Made by a program: the position numbers and the translations under genes. Of a stretch of 64,000 nt of DNA, positions 1-10,669 are shown in pieces (position 1 is the first letter of the stretch; each line of letters starts with the position of its first letter). Source of the DNA: Antedon mediterranea (taxonomy: Eukaryota; Echinodermata; Crinoidea; Comatulida; Antedonidae); NCBI RefSeq assembly GCF_964355755.1, contig NC_092674.1, positions 4,533,001 through 4,597,000 of the forward strand, written 5' to 3'. Below the pieces are notes generated by a model. It worked only from the letters and a program-made list of their open reading frames with translations. It was not told the origin of the DNA and made no database searches.

Positions 1-900
1 TGATAATAATAACATCTCTCGTGTAACTAGTTGTAAATTTCTTGGTGTAATAATGGACGAATGCTTAACCTGGAATCAACATACAATCCATATTGCAAAC
101 TTAGTTTCAAAATATTCTGGTATTCTTTTTAGGCTAAAACCAATTTTACATGTCAATGTTCTATCATCCTTATACAAGACTCTAGTCCTTCCTCATATTC
201 AATACTGCAGCTTGATTTGGGCTGACCACAATAACTGTCGCCTTGAAACTGTTTATCGCAAACAAAAGCGCATAATGCGTTTATGCACAAATTCTCAATT
301 CCTTGAGCATTCACCACCATTATTTGCTAGTCTTAACAACTTAACTGTGTATGATATTCATAAGATATCAAAAGGTGTTTTCATGTACAAATTTAAGAAT
401 AATTTATTACCAGCTAACTTTTCTAATTATTTTGTTAAAGTAAACTCAGTTCATAATTATGGCATCAGGTCCTTTGATACTTATCGTCCTTATAATTTTG
501 TTACCGATATGGGTAGAAACACTATCAGAGGACATGGTCCAATTTTATGGAACAGTATTGATGCTTCTATTCGTAATTCATCATCTGTCAAAGTATTTAA
601 AAAGTTGTATAAAAATAATTTGCTCTTAACTTATCAATGAGTGTTACAAATATGTTTACATGTACATTGTTCTTTTGCTTTTTTGATTTTATCGCACTAT
701 CTTTGAGTTCATATGCCAACATGTTTAGCTAGTATTGTCTCGTCCTGTGCTTCAATTATGTTTGTATCATGTCTTAATTATTTTGTTAAGGTGGCCAAAT
801 ACTGTATGAGCTTTGCTCTTTTTTGGTCATCCTTCCATTTTTGCTATATATTCATGACACTTGTTTTATTGGAAAATAAAAACCGAATCTGAATCTGAAA
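1..900 (+). mobile_element. 3' end of a non-LTR retrotransposon (LINE), CR1/Jockey/L2-like group
   Basis: The element enters from the left edge. It consists of the end of a reverse-transcriptase ORF (2-640), a roughly 250-base AT-rich 3' untranslated part, and a tail in which GAATCT is repeated before the element stops at about 900. A short tandem-repeat tail instead of poly(A) is typical of CR1/L2/Jockey-like LINEs. It lies antisense inside the last visible intron of the nephronectin-like gene. The 5' part is outside the window, so the clade is inferred. Confidence 0.8.
2..640 (+). CDS. LINE ORF2 fragment: C-terminal reverse transcriptase (thumb and tail)
   Basis: The frame is open from base 2, upstream of the first ATG at 53, and ends at a TGA at 638-640, so the start is off-window. 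The N-terminal residues CKFLGVIMDECLTWNQH match the conserved 'FLGvxxDxxLtWxxHI' block that follows the RT palm in CR1/Jockey/L2 LINEs. After it come the usual 'LYKTLVLPHIQYCSLIW' and 'LETVYRKQKRIMR' blocks. This region primes target-site reverse transcription as part of ORF2. No stop interrupts the roughly 212 visible codons, which suggests a fairly recent insertion. It is a transposon gene, not a host gene. Confidence 0.85.
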   Translation, partial: DNNNISRVTSCKFLGVIMDECLTWNQHTIHIANLVSKYSGILFRLKPILHVNVLSSLYKTLVLPHIQYCSLIWADHNNCRLETVYRKQKRIMRLCTNSQFLEHSPPLFASLNNLTVYDIHKISKGVFMYKFKNNLLPANFSNYFVKVNSVHNYGIRSFDTYRPYNFVTDMGRNTIRGHGPILWNSIDASIRNSSSVKVFKKLYKNNLLLTYQ

Positions 901-1190
901 CATTAACATCATCATTAACCACATTAACGTCATCATTAACCACATTAACGTCATCATTAACCACATTAACGTCATCATTAACCACATTAACGTCATCATT
1001 AACCACATTAACGTCATCATTAACCACATTAACGTCATCATTAACCACATTAACGTCATCATTAACCACATTAACGTCATCATTAACCACATTAACGTCA
1101 TCATTAACCACATTAACGTCATCATTAACAACAGTAACGTCATCCATCATTAACCACATCAACGTCATCATCAACATCATAATAACCATA
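901..1190. repeat. 21-bp minisatellite, about 11 copies
   Basis: The unit CACATTAACGTCATCATTAAC repeats head to tail almost perfectly between about 905 and 1125, then decays into irregular CATCATTAAC and ATCATCA runs to about 1190. Because 21 is divisible by 3, it gives spurious open frames on both strands (TLTSSLT on plus). It begins directly after the LINE tail, so the LINE may have inserted beside the array or the array may have grown from the tail. Confidence 0.9.
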
Positions 1191-1397
1191 CCACCATCAC
1201 TATTACATTTAGTTCGTTATCATAATCATCACATTCATATTAAATTTTTCAAAAATTGTTATTTGTATAAAATACAGAAAAATCATCCTCGTCGAAATCA
1301 GTGTTATCATTTAATCAGCGTCATTATCTCATTGTCACTAATCATAACAGCTAGTGCTTATTGCAAAAAAACCCCAAAAACCTTCGAATATACGTAC

Positions 1398-1523
1398 CTA
1401 TCTTAGTACACTGTACACCATCACCGGTGTACCCAGTTTTGCACCTGCAGCCATAGCCTGGGTCTAGGTTAATACAGTCTGCATTGGCGTTACAATTGTT
1501 AGGATAATCACATTCATTTCGAT
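1398..1523 (-). CDS. Nephronectin-like exon 7: calcium-binding EGF module 5
   Basis: Acceptor TTTACTTTATAG, donor ATAG|GTACGTAT. It begins DRNEC and ends [14 protein letters not shown], the classical cbEGF 'GYxGDG' ending. Phase 1-1, 42 codons. The next exon is left of the window: no acceptor with an open frame was found between 1 and 1396, which is LINE and minisatellite. Confidence 0.88.
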
Positions 1524-4500
1524 CTATAAAGTAAATAAATCAATACTTGTAGAATTTCTTGGAAAATTAAATAAATAATTCACTTTTCAATGATGAATAA
1601 ATTTAATTGCGATATCGAGAAAAAATCACAACAAGCTATTCAATCGCAACGTCAATGATTTTACAATCCCAATCAATGCATTATCCGAACTGTCGCTTCT
1701 GATTGGGCAAACCGCTTGCGTTGCGTCTGCAGTGGGAACCAAGCTTGAATGCGCATTATATACGTACCTCTACATACGAGTTGTTTCTTGCCATCAATTA
1801 CGTCATAGTTGAAACTAAGACCTTCAGGGCATGAACAGAAAAAGTTACCGAATGTGTTCCTACAGACACGATCGGCAGCACAGTTGTCCAGCTGCTCTTT
1901 GCATTCATCAATATCTGAAATTGTCGAAGAAAAGTATATATATGAAACCTAAAATAACAATAGGTGTGGGGAATCTTGTCCAAAATAGATAAATTTGTGT
2001 CCAAAATAGGGAAATATTTTGTCCAGAATAACGACAAAAACGATAGGTGGCGCTATATCGTGTCCAAAATAGGGAAGCTGTCCAATAATATAGAGAAATC
2101 CGATTTGTCCAAAATGGAGAAGTGTCCTAAATAGAGAAGTCTTCACGTCTTCAGTAAGTATTCGGAATTTTAGAAATAGAAATGGATCATGATGGTATAA
2201 AACCACATCAATTATTATTATTGTCATTTATTCTTTATACTGGTAGGGCCCAGTGTATATACGATGGGTCTGTTGTGTGTAAACTAGTACACAGGGGTAA
2301 CTCCCTACTCGTCTCGAAAGATGTACTAGGTTCTTTAAAGTGCACATGAGCCAGATATGTACACTGAACCTACGGTTTATAGTCCTTATCCGAGAAGATT
2401 TGTTCTACCACAGAACCATGGTCCGAGTGAGCCTCGAACCCTTGCCGATGCTATGGCTACGTAATTACGGTTCCACTGTCTTAACCGCTCAGTCACTCAC
2501 TCACTACAATATGAATGTATAGAAAGCCCCATGAGCTCATCGCCTCTCCCTTCCCCGTTACTTACCAATGCAAGAGAGACCATTTGGAGCTAGTCTGAGA
2601 CCGTCGGGACAGATGCACCGGAAACCATTGTCGTACTGCTCACAACCAACAACGCACCTGTAAGCATCACATCGGTTATCTCCTATTTATTCAAAAAGCA
2701 TAAATAAAATCATAATTTTATAAGTAAAGCTCGGTCAAACTAGTTTGACAAAAAGAGTGTGATTTGCCAAATATGGCAGTGATATGCCCAAATAGGCACC
2801 ACTAGCTCTTTTTTAGATATGTAATAAGTGAATGTTTTAAGGTTTTTTATTCATATGTTTTTAATTTTATGGTACGATATCTAATTTTAATAAGATGTTT
2901 CTATTTTTATAGCAATTTAAACAAATTTTTAGTCATTTGTAATACAATTCATTTCAGTCCTTGACTGTCGTTTTGTAATATATTTTTATATACCGAATAA
3001 ATTTAAAAAAAAAAAAAAAATATGTAGTGATATGACATCATCATGTCCATATATGGGCACATCACGTTTTGTTCTCACATAAAGTTTAATAGTGTAGACA
3101 TAACCTTAGAATGATCAGTATAGATAGAAGTGCTTATAAACCATGAAATATGGTAGTGATATGATATGTTGTGGATCTTACTTGAGCAGGTGTACTGATC
3201 TTGTTGAAGAACATATCCATGGTCACAGTAACACTTGTAGCTACCAAGTGTATTCATACAACGTTGGGTACAACGCCATGGCATATCACCACATTCATTG
3301 TAATCTATTGTAACAAAAACACAAAAATGTTCAATTTCTATTTATTTAATATACAATAACATAGTTAGTTAGGTAACATATAAACTTGTGTACAGTATAT
3401 ATAAGCCTATAAAATGACGGAAAAACAATCTGTGACATGGGGGCGGGGGTGCGGTGGTCAGATATGTCAGAAAGACTTTAAGTTCGACCCATTCCAATAT
3501 ATAAAATATATAACATTAAATACTAGTATACGAAAACAATTACATGAACTAATAAAATAAAAACAAAGCTTTCTTTTAAAACCTGTTACATGAATGGAGC
3601 AAAGTTTTAAACTTACCTTGATTGCAGATGGGACCTGTGAACCCTTTGTCGCACTGGCATTTGTTTGGACCCACACACTTGCCGTGGACACATTCCTGCT
3701 CACAGATAGCTGTGGTTGAAACAAAAAGCAAGACAAAGTGTTACTGGAAGTACGGGGCGCCGTTTGAGACAATTATATTTTATGGTAACAAAAACAGCCT
3801 GTCTGAACATCGTAGCAGGAATAATTCTGTTCAAACTTTAATTTTACACAGACAGATAGAAAGCTAACTAATCTAGTTACTTCTGGTTATTATAGTATGT
3901 ACTGTATACGAGTTATGAAACCATGTATTGCGTAATCCTGGAGGATGTGCGCCTCCGTAAAACATTCATGTTCAAGGTCAAAATGTGTTCATAACACAAA
4001 ACATCACGACGGAAGCTGCCATGGTCTGATCTTTCCTTTTAAACAAAGGATTCTTTAAAAAAATACTTCTTACAACGTGTTAAATACATCAACTTTATGC
4101 TACGTATTTTAGGTACAAAATCTGTTTTTAGATTGCTTTACTGCTAACAATCTAACTGCTAAAAAAAAAAAATCAACATTTAGTAATTTCTATCAATGGT
4201 CCAATATTAAACAAAGAAACATAATATTTTTGATACCAAATATGTAAGGTATCTTGTTCTGTTTCTATACTTACGAATACATTGACCTCCTACTCTTTTC
4301 CATCCGTAACAACAATCTCGTTTTGAATGAATTCCATATTTACAAAGAACATTATTGATAGATGGTTTTGATTGTTTAGTAACCTTATCTGGTCTTTTGG
4401 CGGAAGCCTCTGTAACGAAAGCTTGCCCTCCAACATTGAATGTACCGCTACCGGCTGCACCCGATGGTTTCTTTGTCGGGGCTGCTTCTGTTACCTCGTC

Positions 4501-4917
4501 GTGGCTCATTACCCCGAACCCTCCTGATGGTCTCTTTGGTGGTGGGGCCTTAGTAGTAAGTTCAATCTCATCGTGGCTAACTATCCCAAACCCTCCTGAT
4601 GGCTTATCTGGTTTTGCTGGTGCTTCAGTAACTTTAGCTGAACCAGAAACTCCAAATCTAAAGGTAGATAATTATTACCAACACATTAAAATCAATATAA
4701 ATTGTAGATAATTGTTTACACATTTTCTATATATACTGACATTGCATTTTATAGACAGAGCAATTTGCTTTACGAAAACTTAAATAAATGTTTAAAAAAA
4801 AAACTATATGAGACCAACTATAAACGCATCGATAATTATTTTAAAAAGGTGTGTTTATACTTACTGAGCCAACGAAATTTGGAAAGAAACTGCAAATATG
4901 AATAACTTAAACCACAT
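1398..4917 (-). CDS. Nephronectin/EGFL6-like secreted matrix protein, N-terminal seven coding exons (partial gene)
   Basis: Joined exons (minus strand, 5' to 3'): 4865-4917, 4275-4657, 3617-3709, 3182-3304, 2566-2682, 1768-1914, 1398-1523, giving 347 codons plus one base. All introns are GT-AG, and the five EGF exons are all phase 1-1. Order: signal peptide (about 1-17), Pro/Lys-rich repeats (about 19-85), cysteine cluster [15 protein letters not shown] (123-137), then five EGF-type modules, at least three of them calcium-binding (D-x-[ND]-E-C starts). In vertebrates, nephronectin and EGFL6 share this layout: the 'CRYG..DCCxGW' start, the VGPNKCxC EGF, and the 'CMNT.GSYKCYC' EGF. The family's members are secreted basement-membrane ligands of integrins. 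The linker and MAM domain expected next lie off-window to the left. Vertebrate family members have a much shorter segment before the cysteine cluster. The symbol is left blank because NPNT and EGFL6 cannot be separated from this part. Confidence 0.85.
1645..1746. mobile_element. MITE family A fragment, in nephronectin-like intron 6
   Basis: The right half is clear: GATTGG(G)CAAACCGCTTGCG, TTGCGTC and the terminal repeat AGTGGGAACCAAGCTT. The left terminal repeat is missing or decayed. Confidence 0.65.
1768..1914 (-). CDS. Nephronectin-like exon 6: calcium-binding EGF module 4
   Basis: Acceptor GACAATTTCAG, donor AGAG|GTACGTAT. It begins DIDEC and has [20 protein letters not shown], then an extended last loop ([11 protein letters not shown]). 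Calcium-binding EGF signature with Asn and aromatic at the expected positions. Phase 1-1, 49 codons. Confidence 0.88.
1970..2135. repeat. Degenerate TGTCCAAAATAGGGAA tandem repeat
   Basis: The phrase GTCCAAAATAG(G/A) recurs six or so times with variable spacing, interrupted by GGTGGCGCTATATCG. It is intronic (nephronectin-like intron 5). Too irregular for a coding interpretation. Confidence 0.6.
2205..2512 (-). mobile_element. tRNA-derived SINE, family S, full-length but decayed
   Basis: Read on the minus strand it shares, in order, the family S blocks seen at 43755-44117: a degenerate tRNA-like head (promoter B-box remnant GGTTCGAGGC near 2433), CTTCTCGGATAAGGACTATA, TTTAAAGAACCTAGTAC, GAGACGAGTAGGGAGTTACC, and an AT-rich tail. 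It lies in nephronectin-like intron 5. Confidence 0.75.
2566..2682 (-). CDS. Nephronectin-like exon 5: EGF-like module 3
   Basis: Acceptor AATAAATAG (weak pyrimidine tract), donor ATTG|GTAAGTAA. It encodes [19 protein letters not shown] then [17 protein letters not shown]. The 'CPxGLxLAPdGxxC' ending matches the third EGF of nephronectin. Phase 1-1, 39 codons. Confidence 0.85.
2727..3109. mobile_element. MITE family B copy split by an A-tailed insertion
   Basis: The left part (2727-2808, AAGCTCGGTCAAACTAGTTTGAC...) and right part (3019-3109, ...AAGTTTAATAGTGTAGACAT) join into one family B element when 2809-3018 is removed. It lies in nephronectin-like intron 4. Confidence 0.75.
2809..3018 (+). 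mobile_element. A-tailed retro-insertion inside a MITE
   Basis: About 210 bases ending in an AATAAA-like signal (CCGAATAAATTT) and a run of about 17 A, inserted in the middle of the family B MITE. The poly(A) end points to retrotransposition of a short RNA. No coding content or tRNA promoter was recognised. Confidence 0.55.
3182..3304 (-). CDS. Nephronectin-like exon 4: calcium-binding EGF module 2
   Basis: Acceptor TTACAATAG, donor TCAA|GTAAGAT. It begins DYNEC (calcium-binding start) and contains [20 protein letters not shown], which resembles the family's second EGF closely. Phase 1-1, 41 codons. Confidence 0.88.
3617..3709 (-). CDS. Nephronectin-like exon 3: EGF-like module 1
   Basis: Acceptor CAACCACAG, donor CAAG|GTAAG. 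It encodes [19 protein letters not shown] then [11 protein letters not shown]. The six cysteines are spaced like the first EGF of nephronectin (CKHGECIGPNKCKC type). There is no calcium-binding consensus. Phase 1-1, 31 codons. Confidence 0.85.
4275..4657 (-). CDS. Nephronectin-like exon 2: Pro/Lys-rich repeats and cysteine cluster
   Basis: Acceptor CTTTAG at 4658-4663, donor ATTC|GTAAGT at 4275/4274. The first part has a degenerate repeat of about 20-25 residues (KPSGGFGxxSHDE followed by a Thr/Ala/Pro stretch), seen about four times from residue 19 to 85. It is followed by a Gly/Ser/Lys-rich spacer and the [16 protein letters not shown]...GQC cluster (123-144) that marks the mature N-terminus of nephronectin/EGFL6 family proteins. 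An internal Met (position 68) could be mistaken for a start, but the open frame and splice phase carry upstream of it. Confidence 0.85.
4865..4917 (-). CDS. Nephronectin-like exon 1: signal peptide
   Basis: ATG at 4917-4915 has A at -3 (TCAAGATGT). It encodes [17 protein letters not shown], a lysine followed by a hydrophobic core and a small-residue cleavage site, i.e. a secretory signal. It ends in phase 2 at a strong donor (CA|GTAAGTAT). The split codon becomes Gln with exon 2. The upstream 5' leader up to about 5040 is unremarkable, and an AT-rich GATAAATACA about 90 bases upstream is only a weak TATA candidate. Confidence 0.8.
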
Positions 4918-5040
4918 CTTGACGAGGAAAGTGTAAAGATTCCTAAAATACGTCTTTCGGTTTTCTACCCAGCTGCGGATGTGTCGGACAACCCGATAGT
5001 TTTACCATGTATTTATCACTTACATGGCCACAGGAAACTC

Positions 5041-6870
5041 CTTAACCAATCAGACAGCAGATAATTACAATTGGTTTACCAAATGTTCGTGAAGTGATAA
5101 GATTACTTTGTTTTACCTGAGCGTCTTTAAAGTTTCTTAAACGGACTGATTTTTTAAAACTTTTATCAAACATTTGTATTGAAACTAAATGTGTATGTTC
5201 TCTATTTGAACTACCTTTACATAGTCCATGGATACTTTTATTAACATAAGGACTGGTGCATTTTTCTAAGTAAATCAAGGGAAGCCTGATACAGACATAA
5301 CATGCATGCCGCGTCATCCTGATTGGACATTAAGCCGTAGTACAGTAGTTCATGTGTTCATTGTTAATTTATCTATTATACATAATTCGAATTCGAATGT
5401 TTTCAATATATGAAAAAAACCACGAAAATCATGATATTTATTATTAATGATTTACTTGTAAAGTTTTACTATTATCATTGAACTTACGATTCCCATTAAA
5501 GACCCACGTATGACCTTTGTTATTATTCCAGCAGCTGTCGCTTCTTTTAAAGTTGCAACGACAAGATAACAGACAAAGTTTTTTTGTATATTTTTAATAG
5601 AATTGTATAGTTAACGTAGGGCGAACAAAGACGTTTTAAACGACAGTAAACTTTAACGATTAACGTCTTGTCCTTATATCTCCGTGGCTCTATTGTTTAA
5701 ACTACAGCTGCTGCTAATTATTATGCCTATCAGCCTATTACAATACTTAGATATATTGCAATATACATGTTAATAAGTATGTTTAATGCGCTAATTATTG
5801 TAATATTTATGTAACTAGGAATCATATTCGATGTACTGAATCAATGATATCTTTACTTTGATTTATATTGATTGTTTCCGTTATATATAACTTATATAAT
5901 TCGTAATTTTGTATATATTTTCTTAATTTGTTGAATTGTTCAACTTAAATTTTTGTTTTATAAAATTGCAATAAAGTTTTTATCTATCTATTGATCATAC
6001 ATGGCGTACATGTTTCATACATTTTATTTACATACTATTCTGTAGCGTGTTTCATACAAAGTTCAGATAGTTTAATAGTTTCGAGGCTATCCGGAGATAG
6101 TCCTTGTCTTTGTACCCATATTAAAACTAGGTACTTATTTCCCCCTGAGTGCTATATTAAAAAGGTACGTGAGTATTTAGGATTAGGCTAACATATACAT
6201 AGTTTAAAATCGGAATCAGGCATCATTATACAGTAGTCGATTGGTTACACCTATTGGCAAAGTTCAGCTTATAGTTTAATTGTTAAATTGCGAGACTGTT
6301 TTTCCACAGATAATCCACTGTTTTATTTGTAACCATAAAACTAGATTCTTATCCCTGGAGTGATAAAAGTGTACAAACATTACAAATACCTATTTTAAAA
6401 CCAGTATCTTGGTATATTATACAGTAGCCGATTGAATATCGTGGACCTTGAACCAATGGGATAATTGGAGAATATACTTTGTTGCAACTACTTCACGATT
6501 TTATGGTTTCCATTTGTTAATAAATCTACGCTATTTCCTTTTAGGAATTTCCGCGTTTTATCGACAACTTCCTGCTTTCTGCAGGATTGAGACGGTTGTG
6601 CACATTGTGAAAATGTCTTTTTAGATAAAATTCCAAAAAATTGCAAAATTTCTTCCAGGGAAGAGTGAGATTACCACGCGTCACTGATTTTCAAAGATTT
6701 TTCACCCGAGTCTAGAGATAAGAAACATTATTCCTAACTAATTCAAGATTTCTCCAACTACACAAGGCCTACATTTCCTCTTTTTCAAATACGTTTCTTC
6801 CACTATAAACAATAGGCATACATCGGCTTTCTTCAAAAAAGTAATGTCGCATATATTTCTGGAAATTAAA
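5041..6870. other. Intergenic, no gene seen, one LINE tail
   Basis: AT-rich, with no ORF showing recognisable protein signal. A LINE-like 3' tail lies at about 5840-5992. A repeat-like CAGTAGTCGATTGG / CAGTAGCCGATTG pair occurs near 6230 and 6425. Confidence 0.5.
5840..5992 (+). mobile_element. LINE 3' tail candidate
   Basis: AT-rich stretch ending TTGCAATAAAGTTTTTATCTATCTAT, i.e. a polyadenylation-like AATAAA followed by a short TATC tandem repeat, the form of CR1/L2-type LINE ends. No ORF remains. Confidence 0.4.
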
Positions 6871-6874
6871 TGGA

Positions 6875-7208
6875 TTAAATATGTATTGTCCCTAAGAAAA
6901 AATTACATTTTGTGTTGAATATCTCATTTTATTGTTATAGGCCTATAATAGTTATCCACTTTGACCAAAAAATGGATCGATAAAAAAGTTATTTAGGCCT
7001 ACCTGAAAAAAAAACAACTGTAATTTAAAGCAAAAAATAGTCAAATTGACTGCTAGCCCATGTGTTTTTGGTAATTTTAAAGTTAAAACATTATTTTTAG
7101 TTCCTGAATTTTTCTACGAAAGTGATTAACTTGATTAAAACCTATTCAAGGGTTGATTTTGTTAATTTTCATTTTGTTCATGTTTTTGTGGGGACAACAC
7201 ATCTTTAA
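6875..7208. mobile_element. MITE family C, intact copy
   Basis: Starts TTAAATATGTATTGTCCC and ends GGGGACAACACATCTTTAA, imperfect terminal inverted repeats. The interior is AT-rich and itself partly palindromic (ATCCACTTTGACCAAAAAAT / AGTCAAATTGAC). Related copies are at 25051-25499 and 49143-49511. Confidence 0.7.
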
Positions 7209-8640
7209 TCGCAACCATAATTTTGCTAAATCTGTACAAAACCTTATGAAGATGAAAACACTTCGCCTATACTGTACATAAATATTGTGGTTAGTATAAA
7301 CTTATTTATGATTCATTATGGCGTCTTAATACATTGTTTACAACAAGTAACAGGAATCTGGTCTATAACCATAACCACATACTGGGTAGTTGAACCTGAA
7401 TGTTAATAAAAAAATCACCACAAACATGATTTTCTAAACGACCTTGTTTACCAGCTAAATGTAATAATTTTATTGTTTGTGCTATTCAATTTATACATTA
7501 TTTAAATTTCACTAGGTTCATTTTGCTTTTTTGTGTTTACAAAAAGTAGGCCTAATGGTTGAGAATGTCTCAATTCGATTTCATTAAAAAAATTACAGAT
7601 AAAACACAATGAATATATAGGCATATCAAGAAATTGTAATTTCACAATTCCTTAGAATAGGCCTATAATATATACAAGAAACTAAAGATCGAAACATCAA
7701 CAACATACAAAAACAGCGATACCACGGATAATCCATAAAAGTCCTAAAAGAGTTCTTGAATCAAAAACAACAACAAAACAAAAAACCTGTATAAATTCTA
7801 AAGCAAGAGCTCGCTCTTGAAGGATTTTTGTTTTAAATTGCCTTTCGATGTGTCGGTTGTTCCATTATGGTGCAACCGTCTACTTGAGAATACTAGGCAA
7901 GTGAAGATGAGTCGAATAGTGTTTAGTCGCTATGTAAATTACGTCATTTCATATGCTATGCGAAAGAGATTGGTTTTCAGCAACTGTTTAAAGATGTCAA
8001 TTGTATCCTTCCTCACAACGTATAGTCTTTACATAGTCCGTAAGTAATTCACGCGTAACGCGTAAAGCGTTTGTATAGAACATCCCTCGGATTCTGTCAC
8101 TCTGGAATGTGTTATTCCCATCTCTTCTGTCTACTTCTTTATTTCCTTGAATAGCTACAGTACTATCAATTGAAATTCACATAGGGGAATTTTGAGAAAC
8201 ACTGATTGTAAGTTTTTTAAATCGCATAAACACCATTTAATATTATTAATGATCAAATGGCCCCATTATCGTATTTAGATATTTTAATTCGTAGAATATA
8301 ATATATGTATTATAACGTATGCTGTCTTGATTATTTCCGTTGAGGATACAAAGGAGACACATTGAACCTTGTTAGTGTTTCCCTTGTAAGACTTGCGGAA
8401 TGTACTGTACTGGTAATGGTGTTATATTTTTTCTGGGTATATTATGTTTATTCACCGCCACTAGACGGGACATTAAGCTATTAATCAGATATAAAGTGTC
8501 GCAGTAAACATTAACGATTTACTTTATGTTATAAATGAAATTCATTGAGTAAATCGGTGTTAAGAACAGGAACGGCGGGTAAATGACATAATTTAGGAGT
8601 AAACTCGATCTTCGATAATTTTTCTTTAAAAAAAAAGGGT
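7209..8640. other. Intergenic, nothing recognised
   Basis: AT-rich with several AGGCCTA palindromes. The short ORFs here have no recognisable domain and no flanking splice signals. Confidence 0.4.
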
Positions 8641-8689
8641 ATATTTATATATTATTGATATTCTAATTAACATTTATGTACATTTTGTC

Positions 8690-8815
8690 CTTGTGTGATC
8701 CGGTCAGAAACAAGGCCATATACATGGCTGCAGTCGCGTGCTCTAGTGTTTACCGACCAACCAACCGACTGGCCGACATAGTGAGTTGTAGAGTCGCGTT
8801 GCACGCGACTAAAAA
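8690..8815. mobile_element. Dispersed palindromic element, family D
   Basis: Contains AGTCGCGTGC near 8733 and GCACGCGACT near 8800 as inverted ends, around TGTTTACCGACCAACC. Related sequence occurs at 49260-49345 (nested in a family C MITE) and, reversed, at 39950-40020. All three share the AACAAGGCCATATACATG or TTTACCGACC blocks. Confidence 0.6.
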
Positions 8816-10669
8816 TATTAAAATTAAGTGTTGCCGAAATATAATTTAAAAAAAACATTACTGTTACTGTTCAATCAAGGTATTGGACTACAAGTAAACC
8901 AGAGCATTTTATAATAATAATTTGTTACTACCGGTCGATTACGTAATAGTCGGCCTAGTAAAATGTGTGATGGTAAGACAAAGAATGATATTGATGGGAT
9001 GATAACAATTTTAGGATCGAGGACAATTTATATATAGATGCCCTTGCAATAACTCCTATTACAGGCAATATTATCCTTTAATCGCGACCAGTTATGCAAA
9101 TCGTTATCTCCATACTTGTATTGTCTACCCTTCTCTCAAGGATTTAGCATTGGTAAAAAGGAAGTTACTGTTTTGTGAACCGGTAACTTTTCCAATAAAA
9201 TCACAACTATTATTCAGTCTAGGCTGGGTTAACGTGTGAAAGCGACGATTAAATGTGGGAAGCAAAATCATCGAAGACCGCCTAAATGGTAATCAATAGG
9301 CTTCAATGATGTAGCCGGTATTATTTTCACACAATATTCCTATAGGCCTATTCACCCGATTCTACCGTAAACTAATTTTAAGGTTAAGGTTATAGGTATT
9401 AGGCTTGTGGCATATGATACGTGTCACAGGTGATATATATGTGACACTGTTTTAAAAATATCGCCTATACTGCATAAATGCAGATACATACAGCTACCTA
9501 TTTTTGGAAAAATAGATCCAATGCAACATATTGTCTGCTCAAAACCGAGAAAAAAAAAATAGATTTACAGTAACAGGCGTAACAAATATAATAGTGTATT
9601 GATTTATCTATATATAAATTTACGTAAGGGCAAAATTCGATAAATCTCTTGGTTCATACTTTCGGTACTGATTTTAACCATGTGATGTAACCCTGTTTAC
9701 TAATTAAATTTAGTTAGATTGACGATTAAAACGAATTTAGGTTCAACGATTTGCCCCAAATAGGGGTGTTTTCCAATCGTGGTATACACTGTCTAATAAA
9801 TGTCCATGGAAAAATACCCGCACACAATAATAGGAGGATGCTTCGCATTTTCCTATCTCCTCCTACGATAATTATTTTTAATAGCTGAAAACCGATTGAA
9901 CAGCTCGAGTACAGCATCATAATGTTGAAGACAGGTCGATTTTCTTTAAAAAATACTATTTTGATAGATTTAATATACATTTATACAACTGTTTTGATCT
10001 GCGATAAATGGAACATTCCAATCTCTCAATTTATGAGCCCTTGGTTTAACACAAGTAGGTAAATTTATGGGCCCTTGGAGAATAAAACTTATTATAGTAT
10101 TGCAATACTTTGACAATATTGTAAATTTTTGGTCGCCATTTGATTCTTTTGAATCGAAATTGTCTTACTGTGAATGTGGTTACTGTTATATATATAAACA
10201 AAATATACAAAAAACATTTATTACTGTGACTGTGGGTAGATTACTGACAGTTGCTTCTCAACGTTTGTATTAATTAATAATTATAAAAAATGTAAACGTC
10301 GTAGTGGTGTATCGTTATGTACTTTACTATTTCAATCGACTATAACAGGGACAGTTTTAAAAAAGTATTATAAATCATAAATGTTTTACTGTGTTTAGTG
10401 GTATATTATTGATAGGCCTATAAAACATTTTAAACAATATTTCGTTACTGAATGGATAGAGAATATATTTAAAAGTTTTTCTTCCCATCTTCTTTCCCCA
10501 TCCCTCAACTCTAATTTTATGTACAAAACACAAATTGGGTTTGTGTAAATGAGTTCAAATAACAAAATTGGACTCATTTTTAAGACAAGGTCTAATTCCC
10601 AGGGTGCTAATTTTACATAAATCATCGTGTCTATTTATTCGTTTCTGTAAACGACAATGTACTATTAGT
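8816..10669. other. Intergenic, nothing recognised
   Basis: AT-rich sequence with scattered AGGCCTA motifs. No coding, RNA or clear transposon signature was found. Confidence 0.4.

Noticed and set aside
844-1189. Open frames on both strands across 844-1189
   Set aside because: Produced by the 21-bp minisatellite; the period is a multiple of 3, there is no start context and no domain.
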